Origin: Gammaproteobacteria bacterium | GTDB taxonomy: Bacteria > Pseudomonadota > Gammaproteobacteria > JAADGQ01 | DNA: 64,000 nucleotides | Reading direction: 5' to 3' | NCBI GenBank assembly: GCA_021648145.1 | Contig: JAKITI010000007.1 | Location: 65,018 to 129,017 of the forward strand | Part shown: in pieces, positions 54,378-63,532 of the stretch | How the letters are laid out: the number at the start of each line of letters is the position of its first letter | Position numbering within the stretch: position 1 is the first letter of the stretch | Translations under genes and position numbers: made by a program | Notes under the pieces: generated by a model | Told to the model about the DNA's origin: nothing | Database searches by the model: none | Seen by the model: only the letters and a program-made list of their open reading frames with translations

Positions 54378-55199
54378 TTAAATATCTCTTAAGAGTTCGT
54401 TGATACCGACTTTGCTACGAGTTCTTGCATCTACTTGTTTAACGATCACTGCACAGTAGAGGCTGTAAGTGCCATCTTTTGAAGGTAAATTACCAGAAAC
54501 AACGACTGAACCGGCAGGAATACGACCGTAAGTGACTTCGCCCGTTGCGCGGTTAAAAATCTTAGTGCTTTGGCCAATATAGACACCCATTGAAATCACC
54601 GCACCTTCCTCAACGATCACACCTTCCACCACTTCAGAACGAGCACCGATAAAGCAGTTATCTTCAATAATGGTTGGGCTGGCTTGCAGTGGTTCCAATA
54701 CGCCACCAATGCCAACACCGCCCGAAAGGTGAACGTTCTTACCAATTTGAGCACATGATCCTACCGTTGCCCAAGTATCGACCATGGTGCCGCTATCTAC
54801 ATAAGCACCGATATTGACATAAGAAGGCATTAATACAACCCCCGAAGCGATGTATGAACCTTTACGTACCGTGGCGGGGGGAACAATTCGAACGCCTGCT
54901 TCACGGAAGTCGCGTGAATTATAGTCTGCAAATTTAGGGGAAACTTTATCGTAATAGTTGGTTTCGCCACCATTCATTGGGTAATTGTCTTCGATGCGAA
55001 AAGAGAGCAGCACTGCTTTTTTCAGCCATTCGTTAACAACCCAGTCACCGTCTTTTTTCTCGGCAACACGACGCTCTCCACAATCCAGAGATGCAATCGC
55101 TTCATTGACGGCTTCTTTAACATGCGTATCAACATTTCGAGGTGTGATTTCTGCACGCTTTTCAAATGCTTCATTAATGATTTGTTCAATGCTTCTCAT
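54378..55199 (-). CDS. dapD: Tetrahydrodipicolinate N-succinyltransferase
   Basis: 273 residues from the ATG at 55199, preferred over an upstream TTG because AAAAGGAAA precedes it. Left-handed beta-helix hexapeptide repeats ([40 protein letters not shown]) dominate. It uses succinyl-CoA to protect the lysine/peptidoglycan precursor. dapC is 53 bases further upstream in reverse order. Confidence 0.96.
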   Translation of the reverse strand: MRSIEQIINEAFEKRAEITPRNVDTHVKEAVNEAIASLDCGERRVAEKKDGDWVVNEWLKKAVLLSFRIEDNYPMNGGETNYYDKVSPKFADYNSRDFREAGVRIVPPATVRKGSYIASGVVLMPSYVNIGAYVDSGTMVDTWATVGSCAQIGKNVHLSGGVGIGGVLEPLQASPTIIEDNCFIGARSEVVEGVIVEEGAVISMGVYIGQSTKIFNRATGEVTYGRIPAGSVVVSGNLPSKDGTYSLYCAVIVKQVDARTRSKVGINELLRDI

Positions 55200-55251
55200 T
55201 ATTTTTCCTTTTAAAAACAACTAAATAATAGATTAAGTTAATGTTAAAACT

Positions 55252-56451
55252 TTAAAGTGATTTGATAAACTCTTTAATACGATTTGCTGCATCAATGCAT
55301 TCATCCAGCGGCGCAACCAGAGCCATTCGGATACGATTTTCTCCTGGGTTTAAACCATGGGCATGACGAGAAATGTAACGGCCTGGCAACACGGTCACAT
55401 TCTGCTTGGCATAAAGTTGCTCGGCAAAGTCGGTATCATTAATAGGTGTTTCTGCCCATAGATAAAAACCTGCCGGAGGGCGTTCTATCTCCATGACGGG
55501 TTTTAATATTTCGAGCACAGCATCGAATTTTTGACGATACATTTTACGGTTTTTTTGTACATGCTTTTCATCTCGCCAAGCTAAAATACTGGCAGCTTGA
55601 GTGTGCAGTGGCATGGCGCTGCCGTGGTAGGTACGATACAGCAAAAATTTTTCGATGATACTTTGATCACCCGCAACAAAACCTGAACGCAAGCCTGGTA
55701 GGTTTGAACGCTTGGAAAGGCTATGAAATACGATGCAATTTTTATAGTCACTGCGTCCCATTTGTGCCGCTGTTTCCAAGAGGCCCGTGGGTGGTTTGCT
55801 TTCATCATCATAAAGCTCTGAATAACATTCGTCAGAGGCAATAATAAAGTTGTGTTTGTCTGATAGTTGAATTAGCTTTTTAAATACAGGTGCTTCAATG
55901 GTCGCACCACTCGGATTACCTGGCGAACATAAATAGAGTAACTGGCAATCCTCCCAGATTGATGCAGGAACTTTATCAAAATCAGGTTGGTGATTTGTGT
56001 CTGCCGTTGCATTGAGAAAGTAAGGCTGCGCTCCTGACAAAAATGCAGCGCCCTCATAGATCTGGTAAAAAGGATTAGGCATTAAAACTTTGGCGTTGTT
56101 TTTTGTGCGATCTATAACGCATTGAGCAAATGCAAAGAGTGCTTCACGTGTGCCGTTGACAGGTAAAACATTTTTTGCAGCATCCAGACTGTTCTCTGGC
56201 AGTGAAAAGCGTTTTTTTAGCCACTCAGTGATGGCTTCACGTAATTCATCCGATCCTTTGGTGGTCGGGTAGCGGCATAAGCTGTGCATGTGAGTGATCA
56301 CCTCTTCACATACAAAGCTCGGTGGCATGTGTTTGGGCTCACCGATAGAGAGCAAAATAGGTTGTTTGTCAGTGGGAGGTGTGACCCCGGCTTTGAGCTT
56401 TGCAAGAAATTCAAATGGATAAGGGCTCAGTTTGGCTAAATTGGGGTTCAT
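55252..56451 (-). CDS. dapC: Succinyldiaminopimelate transaminase
   Basis: 399 residues, PLP fold type I aminotransferase. CSPGNPSGATIE and FHSLSKRSNLPGLRSGFVAG carry the PLP-lysine (the K of SLSKR), and LNPGENRIRMALVA binds the carboxylate. It is the usual DapC of Proteobacteria and lies beside dapD. Confidence 0.93.
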   Translation of the reverse strand: MNPNLAKLSPYPFEFLAKLKAGVTPPTDKQPILLSIGEPKHMPPSFVCEEVITHMHSLCRYPTTKGSDELREAITEWLKKRFSLPENSLDAAKNVLPVNGTREALFAFAQCVIDRTKNNAKVLMPNPFYQIYEGAAFLSGAQPYFLNATADTNHQPDFDKVPASIWEDCQLLYLCSPGNPSGATIEAPVFKKLIQLSDKHNFIIASDECYSELYDDESKPPTGLLETAAQMGRSDYKNCIVFHSLSKRSNLPGLRSGFVAGDQSIIEKFLLYRTYHGSAMPLHTQAASILAWRDEKHVQKNRKMYRQKFDAVLEILKPVMEIERPPAGFYLWAETPINDTDFAEQLYAKQNVTVLPGRYISRHAHGLNPGENRIRMALVAPLDECIDAANRIKEFIKSL

Positions 56452-56524
56452 TCTTTAAATCGGTATTCTTTGCTTGAAACGGCGCAGTATAACAAAGGAA
56501 CGGTCACAAAAAAATTAGCGTCGC

Positions 56525-57430
56525 TCAAGATCTGGGAATTGAGAGAGTGGCACTGGCAGGATCCTGGTGAATAATAACCTCAGCGTCAGGAAATGCTTTG
56601 AGCAGTGCAATTTCAACATCATCTGCAATGGTGTGAGCTTGAAGTAAGCTTAGCTCATCATCCAACTCCAAATGCAACTGAATGAAACTAAACATCCCTG
56701 AGCGACGTGTTCGCAGGTCATGCATGCCTCGCACCTCAGCATGCCTTAATACGATTTGCTCAATGCGGTAGCGTTCGTCGTCGGGCAGTTCACGATCCAT
56801 AAGTAGCTGAACAGATTCATTGCCAATCTTCCAGGCACTGTGAAGAATGAAACCTGCGATTGCTATTGCGATAATTGAATCAAATATAGGTGATCCCATG
56901 CTTGCAAGCAGCAAGCTGATAATCACGCTAAAATTAATCAAAAGATCCATTTTATAGTGCAGTGAATCTGCTTGAATGGCTGTGGACTTCGTTCTTTTTA
57001 TTACGTATCGCTGGATGGAAAGTAGAATTAATGTTGCGAAAATAGAAAAAATCATCACAGCGATTCCAATACCAATTGCATCCGGTGTATGAGGGTTAAA
57101 CAAACGACTGCTTGCTTCGAGCAATAAAAAGGCGGCTGACCCTGCGATAAATGCAGATTGCCCCAAACTGGCGAGTGATTCAGCTTTACCGTGGCCAAAG
57201 CGATGCTCGTCATCAGCGGGTTGCAGTGCATGTCTGATAGCGTATAGGTTCAGAAGAGATGCTGCTGCATCAAGACAGGAGTCAATCAGCGTGGCTAACA
57301 GGCTGACTGAGTCGCTCATCAACCAGGCAATCAATTTTGTCGCAATTAAAAGAAAAGCAATAGATACCGACGCATAGGTCGCCAGTTTTAATAGACGTTT
57401 AGTTTCATGGGGTGGGAGTCGGTTGTGCAT
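56525..57430 (-). CDS. fieF: Ferrous-iron/zinc efflux transporter FieF (CDF family)
   Basis: 301 residues and six membrane helices. Metal-site Asp residues are in LIDSCLDAAAS and IQADSLHYKMD; EHRFGHGKAESLASLGQS is the FieF signature. The C-terminal cytoplasmic domain binds further metal. The direction of transport is out of the cytoplasm in exchange for protons. Confidence 0.9.
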   Translation of the reverse strand: MHNRLPPHETKRLLKLATYASVSIAFLLIATKLIAWLMSDSVSLLATLIDSCLDAAASLLNLYAIRHALQPADDEHRFGHGKAESLASLGQSAFIAGSAAFLLLEASSRLFNPHTPDAIGIGIAVMIFSIFATLILLSIQRYVIKRTKSTAIQADSLHYKMDLLINFSVIISLLLASMGSPIFDSIIAIAIAGFILHSAWKIGNESVQLLMDRELPDDERYRIEQIVLRHAEVRGMHDLRTRRSGMFSFIQLHLELDDELSLLQAHTIADDVEIALLKAFPDAEVIIHQDPASATLSIPRS

Positions 57431-57451
57431 AAACCTGATTGTACTGCATAC

Positions 57452-57476
57452 AGAAGCGGTAAAATATACCGCTTCT
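57452..57476. terminator. Strong stem-loop between DUF484 and fieF
   Basis: Perfect 10-bp stem AGAAGCGGTA / TACCGCTTCT with a 5-base loop. A T run follows on the plus strand, where no gene needs it; on the minus strand, after the DUF484 gene, there is no T run. It may be an mRNA stabiliser or weak terminator. Confidence 0.4.
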
Positions 57477-57496
57477 GATTTTTTAAGAGCTTTAGT

Positions 57497-58201
57497 TTAA
57501 AGAGTAAAGTTACGTCGTAATGAGTGGCTGATAATTTCACTTAAAAAAGATAAAAACAGAGTCCCTTGGGTCGCATGATAGCGATTTTTATCGAAGCTCC
57601 CGAGTCCCAGTACACCAAAGCAATGATTTGTTCCCAATGGCAAAAACACAGCCGATTGAATTTTCTCGGATTGCTGACCAAATAGCCATTTTAGTATTTC
57701 AGGATTTAACTTTCCACATGAAAATTTTCCTACCTGCAAGAGCTCTTCAAAAGAAGCCAGACTTTCATCAGTTCGGTCTAGGTACTTAATTTTAAGCGCT
57801 GCACTTGTTGCGTGCTGATTGCTGTCTGAAAATAAGTTGAGTGTTATAAGGTCCGTATTAAAGTCAATTTTAAGGCAATCATACAGAGCCGATATTTGCT
57901 TGTCAGGTGTTTTTGCATCAAGTAATTTTAATGTTAATCCTCGAACATGTTGATTGATTTTGTCATTATCATGGGCAATGCCAACCAATTCATGCATCTG
58001 TTGTTTGAGTTGTTTAATCGTTTCCTGTTGTACTTTGGTTTGATGCTCAGAGAATGAGGTCGTACCTTTTGTATATCTGGATGTACTCAGTTTATTAAAC
58101 AGATCGGTATGATTCACTAAAAAATCAGGATGAGCCTGTAGGTAGTCAATTACAGATTGAGCATTCAGAGTGTTTGATTGTAAAAATGGTTCTATAGTCA
58201 T
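57497..58201 (-). CDS. DUF484 GAF-like protein
   Basis: 234 residues. A helical N-terminus (SVIDYLQAHPDFLVNHTDLFN, coiled coil LKQQMHELVGIAHDND) leads to a GAF-like domain with AVFLPLGTNHCFGVLGLGSFD and RYHATQGTLFLSFLSEIISH. It overlaps dapF by 4 bases. Such genes usually lie between dapF and xerC; xerC is missing here. Confidence 0.9.
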   Translation of the reverse strand: MTIEPFLQSNTLNAQSVIDYLQAHPDFLVNHTDLFNKLSTSRYTKGTTSFSEHQTKVQQETIKQLKQQMHELVGIAHDNDKINQHVRGLTLKLLDAKTPDKQISALYDCLKIDFNTDLITLNLFSDSNQHATSAALKIKYLDRTDESLASFEELLQVGKFSCGKLNPEILKWLFGQQSEKIQSAVFLPLGTNHCFGVLGLGSFDKNRYHATQGTLFLSFLSEIISHSLRRNFTL

Positions 58202-59031
58202 AGTTCAATATCACCTTCATAGACGGTATTGGTGGGGCCTGTCATCCATATAGGCTCTTTCTCTTTTCCTGTCCAACATATTTTTAATGTGCCACCCGGT
58301 AACTCGACAGTCACATTTTGATCAATTATTCCCTGGCGCTGACCGACTGCTACAGCAGCACACGCACCACTGCCACAAGCCAGTGTTTCGCCGCTGCCTC
58401 GTTCGAAAACTCGCAGGCGAATATAGTTGCGTGTCACGACTTCCATAAAGCCTACATTGACCCGATCAGGAAACCGAGGGTGTGACTCTATTTCTGAGCC
58501 CAGTTGATGAACCGCCGCTGCAGCAACATGATCCACTTGCAATACTGCATGAGGATTACCCAGGGAGACAGCACCAATCTCAACACGTTGGTCTTCCAAG
58601 TCCAGAAAATAGCGGCCAGCAAGGGCTGGGGCTTTAAAGGGAATTTGCTCTGGTTCAAATTTTGGGAGCCCCATATTCACACTGACTTGTCCATCTGCTT
58701 CGATATGCAACTTGATGATTCCCGTGGCGGTGCTTACTATAATATTATTTTTATCAGTAAGATAGTGGTCTCTGACAAAACGTGCAAAGCAACGTGCGCC
58801 ATTGCCACATTGTTCAGCTTCACTTCCATCAGCATTAAAAATCCGATAATGAAAATCAACGTTTGCTTCTTTCGAATTCTCAACCATAAGCAGTTGATCG
58901 CAACCAATTCCAAAATGGCGATCAGCCATCAAGCGAATTTGTTCTTCGGCGAGATTTATATTTTGATTGATAGCATCAATGACAATGAAGTCATTACCTA
59001 AACCATGCATTTTTGTAAAGTGAATGCGCAT
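58198..59031 (-). CDS. dapF: Diaminopimelate epimerase
   Basis: 277 residues. The two catalytic Cys are in EQCGNGARCFARF and LACGSGACAAVAVG. It converts LL- to meso-diaminopimelate. MHGLGNDFIVIDA marks the N-terminus. It is separate from the dapC-dapD-dapE run. Confidence 0.97.
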   Translation of the reverse strand: MRIHFTKMHGLGNDFIVIDAINQNINLAEEQIRLMADRHFGIGCDQLLMVENSKEANVDFHYRIFNADGSEAEQCGNGARCFARFVRDHYLTDKNNIIVSTATGIIKLHIEADGQVSVNMGLPKFEPEQIPFKAPALAGRYFLDLEDQRVEIGAVSLGNPHAVLQVDHVAAAAVHQLGSEIESHPRFPDRVNVGFMEVVTRNYIRLRVFERGSGETLACGSGACAAVAVGQRQGIIDQNVTVELPGGTLKICWTGKEKEPIWMTGPTNTVYEGDIEL

Positions 59032-59674
59032 TCTTAAAATGTACTGCAGTATTTAAAGAACTTCTAATCGACGTAATCAGAAATTTCTTTACTTTAAGAG
59101 AGTAAACAGAGTTTTATGCCGGATTTTCCTCCATAAGTCAATATTTTAATGCACTTATTATTTAGGTGTATTGAAAGCTCGTTTGAAGGAGAATCGTTGT
59201 CTATTTTTATTCCGATTTGTTCTGGGTGATTTTCCTGGGTTCAAGGTGAATTTGTAGCGATTGAAGGCGAATGCTCTGACGTAGCATTTTAGAGGAGGAA
59301 AAATTAATCTTGAATGTGACATTTAAGTGTTGACTTTTGTAAAAATCCACAGCTTTTAATTTTTGGGTGTCAATATATTATTTGTGTAGACATAAAATTT
59401 AATAAGAGTCAATAATTTGAGTTTATGTAATTTAAGTCATTGAAATATATTGTAAAAAAATAATTGTACATTTTTTGGCCGTTTTAATATAAAGTGAGTC
59501 ATAGTGCCGTTTGACACCTTTTTTTAAGAATTCATCCACAAGGTTATCCACAGGCTCTGTGAATAAACCGTGAAAGCCCTTGTGGGGCTGTGATTTGTAA
59601 TAATTTCTGACTTTTTTAGTCAAATTAAGGTGTTGTATAATGAGTTGCAATAACAATTTTTTAAGGTGAAAAAT
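59032..59674. other. Gene-free gap with DnaA-box cluster
   Basis: 643 bases with no supportable gene. An AT-rich stretch (about 59360-59520) leads to three DnaA-type boxes: TCATCCACA (59532-59540, one mismatch), TTATCCACA (59544-59552, exact) and TTATTCACA on the minus strand (59558-59566, exact). A weaker match, AAATCCACA, is at 59343. They could mark an origin-like region or DnaA control of hugZ-like transcription. Neighbours are not those of a standard oriC. Confidence 0.45.
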
Positions 59675-60175
59675 ATGAAGTCAGATGCTTTGACTTTAGA
59701 TGTAGAAAGAGAGGCTTGTCGTCAGTTCATTGAAGGTTTTTCTTCGGTCTTAATGGCAACAGTCAGTTGTCATGGTGAGCCTGAAGCCAGTTATGCTCCA
59801 TATGTTGAATATGAAGGCCACTATTTTGTATTGATCAGTGAGTTAGCCATGCATACCAGAAATTTGATTGTAACGGATAAAATAAGTTTGTTGTTTATAG
59901 AAAATGAGTGCGAGGCTAAAAATATTTTTGCCAGAAAGCGGGTAAGTTATCAATGTCAGGCATTGAAAGTTGAGAGAGGAAGTGACATCTATAATTTAGT
60001 ATTGCTTGCTTTCTCTAAAAAATTTGGAAAAGTGATTGATGTTCTAAAAACGTTAAAAGACTTTCATTTGTATCGCTTGTCGCCGCAACAAGGACGGTAT
60101 GTGGCAGGGTTTGGTCGCACCTTTGTCATGAATGATGGTGGGTTTGAAATGGTTAAGAAGTCTCCGAACAGGTAG
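59675..60175 (+). CDS. HugZ/pyridoxamine-oxidase-fold protein
   Basis: 166 residues from the ATG at 59675, preferred over a GTG three codons earlier that lies in the ribosome-binding site (AAGG). The split-barrel fold is shown by FSSVLMATVSCHGEPEASYAPY, YFVLISELAMHTRNL and VLLAFSKKFGKVI...LYRLSPQQGRYVAGFGRTF. HugZ relatives degrade heme; here the C-terminal heme ligand residues cannot be confirmed. FMN-linked roles are also known. Confidence 0.75.
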   Translation: MKSDALTLDVEREACRQFIEGFSSVLMATVSCHGEPEASYAPYVEYEGHYFVLISELAMHTRNLIVTDKISLLFIENECEAKNIFARKRVSYQCQALKVERGSDIYNLVLLAFSKKFGKVIDVLKTLKDFHLYRLSPQQGRYVAGFGRTFVMNDGGFEMVKKSPNR

Positions 60176-60252
60176 AATAAGAGATAAGAAGTTTGTAGAG
60201 TTGATTATGAATCGTTAGAATCAAAGTAATATTTAATGGAGATCAGGTTATC

Positions 60253-60540
60253 ATGGGTTTTAGTGGAATAAGTATTTGGCAACTATTAATTGTTCTCGTC
60301 ATCGTGGTGCTTATTTTTGGTACAAAACGCTTGAAAGGGATGGGAACAGATGTTGGGGGGTTTATAAAGGGCTTTCGTGGTGCGATGTCAGGTGGTGATG
60401 ACGATGAGAAAAAAAAATCAGGCCACGAAGAGAAAAAGCTTGCCAATGAGAGTGAAAATTTAGAAGAGATCAATGAAGAGGCCGATAAAATAAAAAAAGA
60501 ATCTAAAGAGTCTTCTTATGTCGCTTCGCGTGATAAGTGA
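60253..60540 (+). CDS. tatA: Sec-independent translocase protein TatA
   Basis: 95 residues. One membrane helix ([15 protein letters not shown]) is followed by the TatA hinge [20 protein letters not shown] and an acidic/basic tail. TatA forms the pore for folded, twin-arginine-tagged proteins. tatB and tatC are not adjacent, so this is an isolated copy in the window. It converges on the c-di-GMP gene with 2 bases between. Confidence 0.92.
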   Translation: MGFSGISIWQLLIVLVIVVLIFGTKRLKGMGTDVGGFIKGFRGAMSGGDDDEKKKSGHEEKKLANESENLEEINEEADKIKKESKESSYVASRDK

Positions 60541-60542
60541 TT

Positions 60543-62417
60543 TTATAGAATTGACGGTTGCGGTTTACCTGTATAATAGCCCTGAATATAATCAATACCG
60601 TACTCTTTAAGCAGTTCAAAAGTTTCCTGATCGGTAACAAATTCAGCAACGGTACTTTTGTTTAAGGTTTTTGCGATTTCAATGATCGCTCTAACGAGTG
60701 TTTGGTCGACGGGGTTATTGATTAAGTTTGTAATGAAAGCACCATCAATTTTTAAGCAATCAACATCAAAATGTTTTAAATAACTAAAAGAGTTGAATCC
60801 TGCTCCAAAATCATCTAAAGCAAATTTGCAGCCCAATGCTCTTAGGTGATTGAACATCTCTTGTGATTTTTCAAAGTTATTAATCGCTGCCGTTTCAGTG
60901 ATTTCAAAAGTAATTCGTTCTGGATTAATACCTGTTTGTTGTAATTTGAATTGAACTAACGGTACGAGTGATGGGTTTGTAAATGAGTGTGTGGAAAGAT
61001 TAATATTTAATGATATTGGCAAACATCTTTTTGGTAGTGAGTTTAGTGTATTAAATGCATTTTCAACCACCCACAAATCAATGTCATGAATCAGTCCCAT
61101 GCGTTCTGCAATGGGGATGAAATTATCAGGGCTAATAAATTTTCCACTATTATCACGCAGTCGAATCAGAGCTTCATAGCGTGTTACTTCGTTATTTTTA
61201 ACATCGAGTACAGGTTGGAAAAAAAGCTGAAATTGATTTTTTTCTAAGGCATTTTTAATGATAGGAATCCAGTAATTAGTGCTTTTGAATTCAGCAATTT
61301 GACTGTCTTTTTCGCTGTAGATATGAATTTTTTCTGGTGTACTTTTCCTGGCAACGCAGCAAGCCTGTTCTGCACGAGACAAGATGTTACCAGGGTTGCT
61401 GGTACTCCAGGGTTGTATAAATGCGATGCCAATACGAGCCACTATTTTGTATCGTTGTTCGTGGTGTTTGACGGAGATTTCTGTGATCTCTTGATAGAGT
61501 GACTTTGCAATATCAGACACCTCCTGCTTTGATGTATTTTCAATCAGGGCGGTAAATTCATCAGGTCCCACACGCGAAAGCTCTTTTGATGTGGCTCCTA
61601 ATCGTTTTTTTAACACATTGGCAATACGAATCAGTATTTGATTGCCCGTTCCATATCCTTCGGTGTCATTGATGACTTTGAACTGCTCCAGGTTCAAGTA
61701 TAGCAGTGCGTGGGTTGTACTGTCTTTTCGGCAACTGTGAATGGAGTGAGTGAGTGACTCTTCAAGGTGTTGGCGATTATTGAGCCCGGTCAGATGATCG
61801 TGGCCAGTTACAAATTTAAGACGTTCTTCAATATCACGTCGTTCTTCAAATTCAGACTTAAGTTCTTGTTCGCGATGCTTTCTAAGGTCACGCTCTTTTT
61901 TTAAAGTGAGCGTCGACATAAGGCGTGGAGCGAGCTCTCGGCGGTGAACAGGTTTGAAAATAACATCAATGGCGCCTGCATTAATGCCATTGTTAGCTAT
62001 TTCATCGGGCCACATGTTCGCAGCAGTGATAATAATGACTGGAATATCTTTCCAGGCTTCTCTTTTTTTGAGGGCATTGCATACTTGGTAACCCTCCTGC
62101 CTCGGCATCATTGTATCGAGTAAAATCAAATCAATAGCACACTGTTCTTTCTCCGTATGGTTGTTGAGGTGTTCTAATGTTTTTTCGCCAGATAAAGCGG
62201 ATGATGTGTTTGTGAATCTGCTACGTTGCAGGATGACCTGCAATAGTTCAATATTTTCAGGGGAGTCATTGATAATCATTATATGCATATTATGCACATC
62301 ACTGCTTTGTCTGGGTGGGGCTGTTAAATTTTCTATAGATGGAATCACTTCATCCAATGGAAAGGGAATTGTGAATTGTACAGGTTGTTGTGCCGAGGTT
62401 GCTTCGAGTATTTCCAT
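60543..62417 (-). CDS. Receiver-GGDEF-EAL protein (probable c-di-GMP phosphodiesterase)
   Basis: 624 residues: receiver domain (about 45-170, phosphoacceptor Asp101 in LLDTMMP), GGDEF domain (about 205-370) and EAL domain (about 385-620). The GGDEF active site is GPDEF (284-288) instead of GGDEF, so cyclase activity is doubtful. The EAL part is intact (YEALIRL with Glu415, LDDFGAGFNSFSYL, and VDCLKIDGAFI), so c-di-GMP hydrolysis is expected. The sensor kinase partner is not nearby. Confidence 0.88.
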   Translation of the reverse strand: MEILEATSAQQPVQFTIPFPLDEVIPSIENLTAPPRQSSDVHNMHIMIINDSPENIELLQVILQRSRFTNTSSALSGEKTLEHLNNHTEKEQCAIDLILLDTMMPRQEGYQVCNALKKREAWKDIPVIIITAANMWPDEIANNGINAGAIDVIFKPVHRRELAPRLMSTLTLKKERDLRKHREQELKSEFEERRDIEERLKFVTGHDHLTGLNNRQHLEESLTHSIHSCRKDSTTHALLYLNLEQFKVINDTEGYGTGNQILIRIANVLKKRLGATSKELSRVGPDEFTALIENTSKQEVSDIAKSLYQEITEISVKHHEQRYKIVARIGIAFIQPWSTSNPGNILSRAEQACCVARKSTPEKIHIYSEKDSQIAEFKSTNYWIPIIKNALEKNQFQLFFQPVLDVKNNEVTRYEALIRLRDNSGKFISPDNFIPIAERMGLIHDIDLWVVENAFNTLNSLPKRCLPISLNINLSTHSFTNPSLVPLVQFKLQQTGINPERITFEITETAAINNFEKSQEMFNHLRALGCKFALDDFGAGFNSFSYLKHFDVDCLKIDGAFITNLINNPVDQTLVRAIIEIAKTLNKSTVAEFVTDQETFELLKEYGIDYIQGYYTGKPQPSIL

Positions 62418-62951
62418 CCGTGTGACTCTTCCTTGTGTTTATATTTAACGAATTCCTTTCGTGAACGTTCTTCACACTCTACAGGTTTATTGATCCCAGT
62501 CGCTAGTCAAAATTATGCATTTTAGTGTAAGGTCTTAGCACACAAAAAGCATCGCGGAGCGATTTGATAAGTAATGACTTTCAGTCGTTCCAGAAACAAC
62601 CTGTGGACTTTCAGTCCATAGTGGTTGAGTCAAAACCATCCCTGAATGGATCATCTAATATTCAGCGGTACGCTTTTTGGAAAAACTTATTCTGTAATAA
62701 TGCCTGAATTCAAGTCATAAGTGCATAAACCACCTAGTCTAAGAATGTCAGTTGTGTCTCCTGTAGCTTTATAAAAAGGTGCCTACCCGTTCCGTTTTCA
62801 CGATTTTTGGCCACCATCGCACATAAACACCAGCGAATAGTGATGGCAGGATAGCCTTACCAGTACTTCGGATAACAACGCTAAAAGACAACACCGAGAT
62901 CAATAATACAGGGCACTGGCATTAACAACTTTGAACCACCACTGCTCGTTT
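62418..62951. other. Gene-free gap of 534 bases
   Basis: No frame here looks coding. The left half holds a run of short hairpins (listed separately); the right half (about 62740-62950) is GC-richer than its flanks and reads like a decayed or repeated noncoding block, but I recognise nothing in it. Confidence 0.4.
62551..62664. repeat. Cluster of hairpins, possible IS200/IS605 end or REP-like relic
   Basis: Four inverted repeats in 114 bases: ATCGC-gga-GCGAT (62551-62563); AATGACT-ttc-AGTCGTT (62573-62589); TGTGGACT-ttc-AGTCCATA (62602-62620), extended by AACC/GGTT; and CTGAAT/ATTCAG (from 62642). The repeated GACTTTCAGTC core recalls hairpins at the ends of IS200/IS605-type elements, but no transposase or TnpB is present. 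Confidence 0.4.
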
Positions 62952-63299
62952 TTAGCAAGATAGCTTCTGGACTGCAATAAACGTAAATGAGCTGGCTGTT
63001 GTGAACCTATCATCTAACCTACCAGAGTCAGAGCGCCATGTTGATATAGTAAACTCATTGCTTGCGACACTATCTATAATGAGGATAGTATTTGCATTCA
63101 TTGGTGTTGCAATAATATGCAGCTGATGTTCAGGGTTCGTCAGCTCTAGATTGTGTGTTATTTTATAAATTTCAGTTTGTTCCATTTTCCAGACTGTCCA
63201 GCCTTCAATATTAGGAATAGGTTCTGGACTATTAAACCCTTGATGCTTATCAATGTAAGCCGAATATGTCTTTACATTACTAAAAAAAGATTGATACAT
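62952..63299 (-). CDS. Hypothetical protein
   Basis: 115 residues, no signal peptide, no recognised family. A good ribosome-binding site (AGGAAA) precedes the ATG by 8 bases. The composition is ordinary and the text has regular beta-strand alternation (ILIIDSVASNEFTISTW), which supports a real gene. It is isolated between the hairpin gap and sbcB, suggesting acquired DNA. Confidence 0.55.
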   Translation of the reverse strand: MYQSFFSNVKTYSAYIDKHQGFNSPEPIPNIEGWTVWKMEQTEIYKITHNLELTNPEHQLHIIATPMNANTILIIDSVASNEFTISTWRSDSGRLDDRFTTASSFTFIAVQKLSC

Positions 63300-63444
63300 A
63301 GTTATGTTTTCCTTTGTGCGCTGAATTGATTAGTCAAGCATAATCTTCCAATTTAATATTTCGCTTGAGAAAATAAAACGTAACATAATATTTGAATTTT
63401 TACTATAGTCCGCCCAATTCAACATATAGAGTCCGCCATTACTC

Positions 63445-63466
63445 ATTAGCCTTACGAAAGGCTAAT
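63445..63466. terminator. Hairpin downstream of sbcB
   Basis: Perfect 9-bp inverted repeat ATTAGCCTT / AAGGCTAAT with a 4-base loop, 67 bases past the sbcB stop. No T run follows on the minus strand, so intrinsic termination is unproven. Confidence 0.35.
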
Positions 63467-63532
63467 ATTATTGTGGAAAAAAGCTGCCTTAATAAACTAT
63501 CCCACAGCAAGCTGATGGGATATCGCTTCATA

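Noticed and set aside
55200-55220. TTG start seven codons upstream for dapD
   Set aside because: It would include the ribosome-binding site of the ATG at 55199, and [13 protein letters not shown] is the normal DapD N-terminus.
59432-59656. A 74-codon minus-strand frame in the dapF-hugZ gap
   Set aside because: No ribosome-binding site or family resemblance; it runs across the DnaA-box cluster and the AT-rich block.
59032-59674. Calling the gap oriC
   Set aside because: The boxes are real, but dnaA, dnaN, gidA and other usual neighbours are missing and gene direction does not switch; only a candidate is reported.
62418-62951. Intact IS200/IS605 element or TnpB gene
   Set aside because: No transposase or nuclease frame exists in the gap; only hairpins remain.
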